Below are positions 25,201 through 37,200 of a DNA stretch of 64,000 bases, piece after piece. Source of the DNA: Bugula neritina (taxonomy: Eukaryota; Bryozoa; Gymnolaemata; Cheilostomatida; Bugulidae). The notes beneath the pieces were generated by a model that was given only the letters and a program-made list of their open reading frames with translations, had not been told where the DNA came from and ran no database searches. The position numbers and the translations under genes were made by a program. The stretch covers positions 28,446,004 to 28,510,003 of the forward strand of contig OZ037765.1 of assembly GCA_964035545.1 (NCBI GenBank). Direction: 5' to 3'. Positions within the stretch are counted from its first letter, which is position 1. Every line of letters starts with the position of its first letter.

Positions 25201-28200
25201 GCCATTACCAAAGATATTAATGCTGATCAGGAGAAGACGATTCTGGATCTACAGCAGCAACTCATGGCATCCGACTCAAATGCAAGCAAGCTAAACCTTG
25301 ATAAATTACAAGAGGAACTTGATCTGGTAAAAGACATAAATTCTAATCAAGAGAAGACAATTCTGGAACTACAGCAACAAGTTGCGGACTCGGAATCTAA
25401 TGCTGAGAAGCTGAAGGTTGCAAGATTGCAGGAAGAACTTGATCTACTTAAAGACATCAACGCCGACCAAGAAAAGACAATTCTTGAGCTACAACAGCCA
25501 CCATCGCAATCTGAAGAGCAGGACTCCAAGGTCAAGGTAAAATAAATTTTATGCATTCATGTTTTTTTTCTCAGCTTATGCATTTTTCAGAGATACAGGG
25601 GAGTAAAAATGCATATATGTTACATTTTATAAACGGCTGCTTATAGTCTAGTAAATGAAATTAGTTTATATATATTACACTGCTAATCTTTTCAATAGTA
25701 TGCATGCAAGTTCTCTTGAATTTTACATAGATATCGGAACTTGAAAAGAAGTATTCCAATCTAAAACTTCTTATGTCTCAGAAGATGGAAGAGTTAGAAC
25801 TTTCTAGAAAGTCTATAAAATCCCTTGACCAGACAGTTGCGGATTTAAAGGTTATTACTACAAATATTTAAACTTTCTTGTAGTTGAAAGCGTTAAGTCC
25901 GCATTGTATAAAAATTACATAACAAGTATGCTACAGTTACCTGCAGGTTTATAGACTTTGTTAAATAATAATTTGTAGACTGAGAATGAAGAACTTGAAC
26001 AGCTTCGGGCCAGGGCTAGTGACTTATCGGCTGAGCTTAATATAGCAAAAGAAGCGAATACTTCTAACCAAGAGACCATCAAATTATTGGAAACTCAAAT
26101 CGAACAAACTGCTAGTAAGAAAATATTTATATTTATTTTTTATCTCGTGAATATCTAAAAAAATGTTCAAATAGGAGCCTTTTGAGCTTTCAACTTAATT
26201 TGCTTATTGAACACTTTTCTGGAAAGTTGAGCTTTTTTCTAGTTTACAAAATTTAAATTTCTATATTTTATAAAAAAAATTCAACAAATATTGTGGAAAT
26301 TATGCGTATGCTTGCATCATATATTTACTATTGTTGATTTTGTCAAATTTAAATTGCATTGATTTTTCTCTGTACATAAGCAGGTTTGGCATTGCTTTTT
26401 ATCCTAACTTATCTGCAAGATAACTAATGTGTGGGGTTGTCCCCCCTATAGCAGAAAACATTATTCATGCTTGTTGGACAAACTTGTAATTGTTTCAGGA
26501 AGTAGAGTGAACAGTTCTAATGGCATTTTTATGGCTAAATTATAGCCAAGTAGATTGCCTGGTGAAGAATTTATTTTGTTAGTACCTAATATAAATAGTA
26601 TTTTATCTTTTAAAATGTTGCAGACACAAGTCTTGCAGACTCTTACCATGATCAGTTAGCAAAACAATTGTCTACGGAAGATATGGAAGAGATGCAGGCT
26701 GAATATCAAAAAGAGACTCTTGAGTTGAGAAAAGAAGTAAGTACACATTGACATCATTTCTATAAAATTGGATTCTGTGTTTATATTCACAATTATAATT
26801 GTTCTAGCCAAGCTTCTTTTATCTTGGTAGTGTGCTTCTTTGAAAAATCAAAATACTTTAGTTGTTAAAGTTATGCCATTTTTGACTTCATTTGCTCCAT
26901 GATTATAATGATTGGCAATTTGAAATTTTAAATTTTCTAAACTTTTTGAGTTTTAAATTTAATGAAATATTTATAAACTTCTGCATGTTGGCTAGTCTTT
27001 TGTTTTATCTGAGTATATTTGTTATCCGCAGAGAATCTTACTGGTATGACTATGCACTTCGTGAGATTTTACATTTTTTTGCTATATCAACATTTTCTTT
27101 TATAATTTTTCTTTTTCTCATTGGAGTGATTGAAACAAAGACTTTTTAATATACACCACAGCTAATTCTATCTGTTCATAAGCGCAATATTTTTGCTTTC
27201 CAAACTTATCATTTTATTCACTATGGGTGTTTTATTGGCTTATATTATTCGGCATTATTTAAGCACAATATATTTGTATTTTTTTTCAAATTTAAATATT
27301 ATGTTTTAGATTGACTCCTTGAACAAAAAACTTGATGAATGTCTTTCTACTCATCATCCTGAGTTGAAGCGTTTAAGACTAAAGGCTTCTCAAGATGAGA
27401 ATCAGCTTCAAACAGTCAACAATAAATTAAATATTTCTAACAACATCATTCAAGAATTGAAAGCTCAAAACAAAGCCTTTGCAGCAGAAAGCAAAGCAGA
27501 ACATGAGGCAAAACTAAAAGATCTTAATTCCAAATTGCAAAGTGAAAAAGTTCAGAATTCAGTTCACAGAGATGTCATAGCTTCAATGTCACCGCAGATT
27601 GAAAAACTCAGTTGTGATAATGAAGCTCATGAAACTAACAATAAAATGCTTAAAGAGAAATTAAAACACTCAGAAATGGAAATTTTTAAAGTAAAATCAG
27701 AAATGGATGCACTAAAAAATCGATTAGTATCTTATGAGCGTAAAATGGAGGATGAGAAAGACCGCTATGACCTTCTTTACTCTGAGTTTACTAGTCTCAA
27801 GAGAAAATTAGAACAAAAAACTACTGAAAGCGACAAGTTAGCTGCAGACTTGGTAGAAGTGACAGAGAAATTAAGTGAGGCTCAGCGACAACTGGCTAGT
27901 AATTCAACAGAACTTCATTCATTGCAAGCAGACAAAGAAATTCTTCAAAATCGTTGTGATGGATATAGCCAGCAGGTTTCTCAAAAACTATCTAATGCAG
28001 ACCAAGCCAAAGTTGATCTTGACACAACTAGAGATGAGTTGCTTCGAGTTGAAGGTGAGCTGAATGATACCAAATCGAAACTCGTGCTTGCGCTAGGCAA
28101 AAATGAAGTACATGTTCGAGATTGCCAGAAGTTGACTGCTGACCTTATTGAAATAAAGCAGCAAGTTGACTGTTGTAAGTCAGAGCATATGGCTGTTGTA

Positions 28201-31200
28201 GAACTTCATGAGATTCAAATGGCTGAACTGGAGAAACGAATCGGTGATCTGAAACACAAAAGTTCGACCGATAAAAGTAGTATAGCTGAATTACAGGCAT
28301 TAGTTATTGTAGCAGCTAAAGATTTGCAAGAAGTAGAGCACCAACGAGATTCTTTATTGGAAAAACTTGACCAATCACATAAAACTATTGTCCAGCTAAG
28401 GTCTGAAAACCAAGTTCTTTATCAGGAACAAAGTCAGTTAGACGAAAAGCTTTCTAACCAAGATGCTCAAGTGATGTCGTTCAAATCCCAAATTGCCAAT
28501 CTTGATGCTGAACTTACCCATGCTTACCATAGCAATGAGAAAACAATTGATTCTCTTAAGAAACAAGTTCACAGCTTGACTCAAGACAAATCTGCCCTTC
28601 AAACAAGAAATGATAACTTGGTCATACAGGTTGATGAAATATTATCCGAGAAACAAGTTTACATTGACGAAATTGAAAAGTTAGCATCTGAACTTAAGTC
28701 AATAAAGTCTAATGCAGCTGAACAAGATGCTGGCTTATTACCGGAAACCTTGCTATCAAACCTAGCAAAGCATGAAAAAAGTACTCAGCTAGATGGTGAC
28801 ACAACTCTCACAGAAGAATTATTGGGACAAGATCATGTTCATGATAAGCATAATCCTTCAACTATGGCATATTCGGAACTTGAAGCCAGTTTTCAAAATT
28901 CTGTGATTCAAAACAGTAATTTGCTTCAGCAGATTGCCAATTATGAAAATGAAGTTAAAGATTTAAAGCAGAGTTTGGAAGAAGAGCATAATAAAGGAAT
29001 CTATCTTGTAAACAAACAAATTGAAAAACATAAGGTAGACATGAATTCACTTCAGGAAACAATATCTGAACTTCAGTCAGAAAGAGAGGAGTTGAAGCAT
29101 CAGCTACTGGTTGTCCGCAATGAGCATGTTCAAACCGAATCTGCCAAGGTCTGTGATCTGTTATCACAGGTTGCTGATCTAGATGTTCAAAACAAAAAGC
29201 TGCTCAATGATTTTAATTTGCTTCAAAATGAACATTTGAACCAGTTAAGCTCTGCTAGTGCTGAAAAAAGTATTCTTCAAGCCCAACTTGAAAACCTGGA
29301 TGAAATTGCTGAACAATTGCACAAACAAGGACAGCTGAAAGAAGGTTTGCAAAGGCTTAATTCAGAACTTCAGAATCGTCTCCATGAAGAAAGAAATGCC
29401 CATGCGATAACTAAAGCAAACTTTGAAAAGATAACTTCAGAACAGTTGACTTACAAAGAAAGAGTTGAAGATCTCAAAGAAAAGTATGAACATTCATTTC
29501 AAAAGTCAAAAGAGCTTGAGAATGACTTGAAGCAAATTGAAGATTTACTTGAGCATGAACGCTCTGAAACCAAGACGCTTACAGAAGAACTGAATGATAA
29601 CCTCAGAAAGGTTGATCAATTTAGTAATGAGAAAGCTGACCTCGAAGTTGAACTTGCAAAATCTAAAAGCTTGCTGTCTGAGCAGTCTTATGCATACGAG
29701 GAGCAATTGAGAGAAAGCAAACAACATGCAGAGCATTTGCAAACTGAAAAGACAGAAATGAAAGCATTGGTAGACCAACTACAAACCCAGCTATCTTTAA
29801 CTACCGCAAACATGGCTTCTTTAAAAGAAATTGAAACAGAAAATTCACAACTTCATTATCAAAAGACTGTTTGCGACTTGGCTAAAGCTGCTGCAACCAT
29901 GGTTGATTCAAATCATATGGGTGAGAAAGACTGTGCGCATTTGGATACAAGTAGCCAAGATTCTTATATACAAGCCCTCCAAAGCGAGCTGAAGATGGTA
30001 GCAGATGAGCTGGAGTGCACAAAGAAGGAAAATGATGCTTTATCAGGCAGAGTTTGCGACTTGTATGAGCAACATTCCGAGATGTCATTAAAGCTAAAGG
30101 AACATTCAAACTTGCAACAACAACACGTAGATATGCTGAGTGAGTGTGAGTTTCTGAAAGAAAGACTTGAGACTTCTGAGAAACGAGTAAATGATCTGAC
30201 AAATCAATTAAATGTTCTTGAATCAAAAAAACATTCCTTGGAGCAGGAAGTTAGCTCAGTTAGAGCCAACAATTTAAGTATGTTGTCAAATTATGGGAAT
30301 ACCACAGCGTATGCTGAGCAGTGTAATGAGCTAGATAATCAAGTCAAAGCTTTAGAAGAAGCTCTACAGCGTCAGCAGCAAACAAATCAAGTTGTTGTGG
30401 ATGAAAAAAGCAAGTTGATTTCAAATATTTCTCAACACCAAGAGGAAATAGCGCAACTAAAAACTCAAATTTTGGCAAAAGAAGAAGAAGTGACTCAGAC
30501 CAATTCTTTAATATCAGATCTTCAAAACAAAAATGATGCTTTAATTGAAAAATCAGAAAACAAAGCTAAAGAATGCAAAGAATTGCTTGAACAAGTAGAA
30601 AGTCTGCACAACAGGTTAAGTGTTGGAGACTCAAGCCCTTCTGAGCAAAAAGCTTTACTTGACAATATAGAAGTCCTCCAAGCACAGATTGATGACCAGA
30701 AAAGGTTATTTAGAATGTGTGAACATGAAAAAGCTGTTCTTAGCACGAAAGTCCAGACTGAATCTGATGCAACTAGAAAAGCGATAGAAGAAGTAGAAAA
30801 GTTGCGTATGTCCATGTCAATGCTCATGTCTAGTCATGCCACTGAAATGGAATCTCTTCAGGGTCATCTTGAAGACGCGAAGTTGCAAGTTTCAAGCCTT
30901 GAAAATGATGTGACTACTTATTCATGCCAGAATAGTGCTCTTCAGACTCTTGTTAATAAAGTCAACACGGAGTTGAAAGATATCAGAAAATCTAGAGATG
31001 CAATAGCTGGCATAATGAATGACCTGATTTCTCAAAACAAAACCACATTTGCTCAATTTCAGAATGATATAAGTGGGTTTTTAGAGCACATGAAAGAGCA
31101 GCATCACACACAGAAACTTGATGATGCCGCTTTGGCACTCTCTCCGGGGGCCCCTCGACATAGCAGCTCACTGCTAGATAATGAAGAAGTGTCAACTAGT

Positions 31201-34200
31201 ACTTCTCCAACATCAGTTCTTTCTTTACACGCTGATGACTACAAACCAGCTGATTTCTTTACGTCTGCTAATAGTTCTTATGAGAAACTTTCTAAAGCTG
31301 ATCTGGTATCCAGGTTGTCGGAGCAATCTAAGAAGGAGTTAGTCTTGAGACAAAAGCTTCAGGATGCAGGGCAAAGCTTAGTGTTTTATCGCTCTGCCAT
31401 TGACAATATCATTGATTGTCTTGGAAATGACATGCCTGATGTGAAAAAGTGGGCTACCAATTTGTTAAATGTAAGTGTAGAGTTTGAGAATGTTCACTAT
31501 AAGTTTTCTAATTCTCTTGCACTATTTTTGTACGGCTGATGAAATTATTTTTCATATAAATGTTTATACTGGAAAGCTTATTGTGTTCTGCGTTTAAGGT
31601 AAATAAAATATTTGGTATGTGTGTGTAGTCTGGGGACCAAGATTTTACTCAGTACTTGGATACATTGGTGAATAGTGAGTCTGTTCTTCAACGACGATGT
31701 CATGACTTGGAAATGTCGGAGAAAGCGCTAAAGGAGTCATTTGAAACTAAAGAGCAGGAATACCAGTCTGCAATACATCAACTAGAAGAGATGATAGTTC
31801 TGTTGAAATCAAATAAAGCCAAGTGAGCACATTTGGTTTATTTGATGTAATAATTTTGAATTAAAACTGTTGAAAATGTATGCTAGCATGCTTACTACCC
31901 CTTTGATAATCAAATTTCATACATTTTTTGTTAAAAGATGTTTTTTAAATACCTCAGCTAACAAAATTTGAGCTATAAGTACATTTTACTTGCTACTAGT
32001 TAATTTTATATATCAGATTATAATTTTCACCTTGCAACAAATTCAGTGTATAATGCTTATAAATGATTTTTCATTACTATTTTTGAGCTAAAGTAAACTA
32101 CTGAACCATAAAGTGCTTTAAATTACAAATGCATTCAAAAGCTAGAAATATTTTCTTTTAGGTTAGCAGAAGAACTGAAGCTAAAGACAACTTCTGTGGA
32201 TACCGACACTGAGCAACAGCTAAAAGATCTCAACCAAAAAGTGCAAGAGTATGAAACATGCATTCAAAACTTACAGCGTCAAAATGAAGAGCTGCAGTTT
32301 GCCTTTGAGAAAGAGTGCGACAGAAGACAGTTCCAAGAAGAGGAGAGGTATAAAGCAGAAGAAAGATCTCGGTATGTTTGTTAAAATTGGTTCCACTTTC
32401 AAATTTAAATATTTCACGATTTGGCAAATATGCACATTTTTGCATGTATAGGTTTTTTCGTTTAGCTTTTTAGCTATGTGAAAAGATGACATTTAATCTA
32501 TATTTTATTTACTCAATATTCATATTGCCAGAGAGTATTGCTGTGTACATGCACTTTTATATACGTATTTTGTAAAGATTCAAGCATTGTAACAAATGAT
32601 CTGGTGGCAGTGCTTTTTTCATGCTTCAATGTAGAACTAATTAAAAATTTAACATTTTGTTTTTTTATGTTGACTTTCTGTATTATCAAAAGTCATCACT
32701 GACTGAGTTATTTTTGTTGTTTCTGCTAGACCAGTTTATCAGTTTTGTTAACTCAGATAATCTAAAGCATGCATCGACAAGTAATATTGTATTTTAGGTT
32801 GAGTACAGTGGAAGTTGTCCGAGAAACAGAATATTTGTCTAAAATAGCTTCATTGGAGACTAGGATTTCAGAACTCCTTAAAACTCAGAAAGACCTTGAC
32901 ACTTTGATAGAAGAGCTGAAGCACCAGAATCATGAAGATGAGTTTAAAATCAGAATAGAAACTCTAGAGCGATCCGAAAGAGCTTTACTCAGGAAAATTG
33001 AGATCTTACAGCAAACTGATCTAAGCACCTCATTATCTCAGGTAGGTTCATTGTGATATCACAACTTCTTACTTTGTTTACTAAGATGTTGTTTTTTTGG
33101 TGAAAATCAAGCATTTGTGTTGTTTTAGTATGAAAACAATTTGGATAGACCAGAAGATTTGCTGCGCCAGAAAATCTTTGAACTAGAAAAGATGGAGATC
33201 CACCTCAAGCAACAGGTAAACAAGTAAAATATTTAAACCTTTATATTAATAAGTAAAAAATTATTAGCTGTTGTGTGCTTTGCTAATCATCATCTGCATT
33301 AATTCAGTACAGCTTTGTTATCAAAAGAAAATTAAAGCAAATTAACATTATCCTAGTTATTCTATAAATTTCAACAAATGTGTTTCTGCCTCAGCAGGCT
33401 AGCTTGGTGATCAATCCTCACTCTGCTTTAACTCATCAGTATGTTATATAATGTATTGCTCCTACTCTCTGTCCATTCTAATACTCGCATGTGTAGGTAT
33501 AGCAGATATATGTACAGTTGTATGTCTAGTGTACTCGTACAAGTGTATATCTAGTTTACTCGTACAGTTGTATGTCTAGTTTACTCGTACAGGTGTATGT
33601 CTAGTTTACTCGTACAGGTGTATGTCTAGTTTACTCGTACAGGTGTATGTCTAGTTTACTCGTACAGGTGTATGTCTAGTTTACTCGTACAGGTGTATGT
33701 CTAGTTTACTCGTACAGGTGTATGTCTAGTTTACTCGTACAGGTGTATGTCTAGTTTACTCGTACAGGTGTATGTCTAGTTTACTCATACAGGTGTATGT
33801 CTAGTTTACTCGTACAGGTGTCTGACCTTGAACATGACCGAGAAGAGTTACATGAAATAGCTCGCGCAGACAAGAACATCATTCATGAGCTGAACATTCA
33901 ATTGGCTGAGTCCAAGCTGGCCAACAAGAATTTGAGGTCTCAGGTGGCCAGGTTCGTGTATTAAATATGCCAATAGAAGCTCTATTACTTGGTCTTTCAT
34001 GACCATTTTACTGCATGACTGTTTTTGTTTATATTACGATAAACTCACATGGGTTTATAGTTGCTATCTCTGTGAGAACCTCTGATGAAAGGCTTTTTTC
34101 AAGCGGGCTGAGGATTTGTTTTTATTGTAGCATAAGAGTGTACCTTTCCTAACATCACCTTTACTGGGATTCGAACCATTGACCTTGTGTTTATGTTGCA

Positions 34201-37200
34201 ATAATATGCTCAATAAATCATATATCAATAAATGTACATATACTTTGCATATTATATATTATATGCTATACTATACATAATATACCTGTAGAATGGAGAA
34301 CACCGAAGAGGTGTTGTATAATAAAATAGACAGTGCAGAAGGCAGAATCCATGAATTGGAAGAAAAGTTTAGAGAAGCTTTGGACAACGAAAAGTCAATG
34401 AGGTTTCAGTTAGAAGATGTGGAATATTCTGAGGTAGTTTTGCTGCCATTTGTTAATTCTCCTGCGGCAGCATTTATTGATAATATGAAATATTGCTCTT
34501 GCAATTTTCACTATATACAAGTATACATGTTTTAAAGAAATATTTTACTGCATATATTATATATACGTATATACATATATGCAGTTCATATAAGCATATA
34601 ATAAATAAATAATAACAGTAATTATAATAATAATATAAGTCTACAGCAATAGAATACCATACTCTGTCTTGCATATCTTCAGGACAATCTCAAGTTCCGT
34701 ACTGGGAACATGGAGCGAACTCTAGAAACTTTGCAGGACACTGAGGCTGAGTTAAGAAAGACAATAGAGCATTTAACTCAAGAGAAACTACAAGCTCTCA
34801 AAGATCTTGCTTCATTCAAGTCTCTGTATAAGGTACAACTATTACTGTCAGTCGAAGAATAAATTTGCTGTTATTAAAATTTTGGTTTCATATAGTCATT
34901 GTGTGTAACAGTTGGGATATCATTTATCGATGTTCAGTTTTTTTAAGCAATATAAAAGTTGTTTTTTAATTGTTTTTGCTATTTGACAGAAAATCCATCA
35001 AATAATCACATAATCAAAATATAATCCAAAAGTTTTTTTCTGTGGGTAGGCAACAAACAATGAAGCATGGGTTAGTTGGGTGAATATTAGTTATATCGGC
35101 TACTATCTGTAAGATATTTGTTACACGCCCGTAAACTGGTTCTATGACTAAAAATTTTATCCGTTTTGCTGAATATTCTTTAAACAATAATGTTATGTGA
35201 TGTCGGCCATGTTAGGAGCTGGAGAGTGATCAAGTTGATCTCAGAGAGAGGCTGATGAACGCAGAGAATAGAGAAATTGGACTCAAAGGAAAAATAAGTG
35301 AGCTGTCGGCTATAGAGACTTCGCTGAAAGCTCGGATTTGTGAGGTGCAGTCTTAGCCTTCTTCTCTTTCAATACGTCTGGCCAAAGAGTTATACAGATG
35401 TTGGTTATGCATTATAAATGTATTGTGAAACATGATTGAACTGTAGCTAGACCAAAATACTTATAGTGCAATCTGAACAATGTCTATCAATAGGCGATTG
35501 TTATGTGTTGCAGCAATTGAAAGTAAAGCTTCAAATTTTATATTATAATAGTATGTTTATGACATCATGATATTAATATAATGTTATGTTATGGATTCCA
35601 TCTGAAGTTTTTTGTTGAAAAATTTAAGGCATTATGTGAGTAATGCAAATTTATGTTTAAATCAAATCAAGTTTGAGCTTTCAGTGTCTAGAAGAATTAA
35701 AGTGTAAACGAAATCATTATTTTGCTTAATGGAACGCATATCAATATTTAATAATCATATTATTTCTTTAAAAGCTATTTTTTCATCAATTGTATTTGCT
35801 GTTGCACCATAAATAATGCAAACTGATATGTACCTTAGGTTGAATTGGAGAATGAGAGGCTGACAGGAAAAGCCTTGCATTTAGAAAAGAGTGCCAGTGA
35901 CATGAGAGAAAACATGTCCAACACTTGCTTGAGCAAAAACGAGCTCAACAGTCGAATTCAAAACATGAAGTCTGCAGAGAAACAAGCTCGAGCCAAGGCA
36001 AGTCATAAATTCCTAATTCTAGCACATTTGTTAGCGCGCCTATCTTCATACTGCTGACGAAATGCATTGCTTTTTAATTCACATACCATTAGGTAAAGTT
36101 GCTTGTAGTTTTGAATTTTTTTTTAAATAAATACATCATGGAACCTTTGAGTAATTAACACAGCCTTTTTTATTCTTATTCTGTGTTGGCTATTTAAGCA
36201 GGTTTTTTCTAAATAGCAAATGTTATTTTACACACACAAATAAATGTGCGTGTATTAACTGTTGTTTGCAGATTATAATTGATTAATATTTACTTTGATA
36301 ATGTAATGTGTCAACTTAGATATATGTTAAGTATTATGCAGCAATATAACAGACTTCCCTAGTATGACAATTGAATCACTGTATCAGGTGGCGGAAGTGG
36401 AATCTGAAAAGTTTGAGCTGGAAAAGCAGCTTCAAGAAGTGAGAGTAAAGTTTGCCCAGTCGCAGTCTCAGGTTAAAAAGGATGAGAATGACGGAAGCAG
36501 ATTTAGTGACCGATTGGCTGCAGCATTAGCCAATGAGAAGCAGGCTAAAGCTCAACTCGTGAAATTGGAAGCGGTGGTGGCAGCATATGAGAGCAAGGTG
36601 CTTTAAAACATATATACATACCTGAAAACGCACTAAAGTTATCTTATTCAATTAATAATGCATAGATTTACTTAAAATTATTGAACCACTATTTTAATTT
36701 AAAGTTCTGTAATTTTGAAAGTGCTCAAGAAAGCTCATGAAATGATACTGACAGTGGAACCCTACCTCTTTTCTATTTTCATGTTTGTAGGAAACATCTG
36801 GTATAGTGGAGAGAGAGAACTTCCAGCTGAATGCTGAAAATAGAAACTTGAAAGACAAAGTGAAGGCTAAGGAGCAAGATATTCGGGACCTTGAGGAAAA
36901 GGTGCTTAGATTATAATAAGTTCTCTATATTATCTTATGACTATAATACCTATATTCAAATCTTAAGTTATTAATAAAATTTTTTTGTAGACTTATGTTA
37001 CTTGCTTTTTTGCTAATGGCAATTTTACAGTGATACATACACATTGGTGTTTTATTGACTTGCATCTACACATTTTTGATAAAAGTATGAAGTTCTTATG
37101 ACATTGTACTCTAGTATAGTGATATTGTACTATGGTATAGTGCCATTGTGCTGTGGTATAGTAACATTGTACTGTGGTATAGTGACATTGTACTCTGGTA

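Noticed and set aside
33518-33817. CRISPR-like regular repeat
   Set aside because: Units are directly head-to-tail without unique spacers, in an intron of an animal gene.
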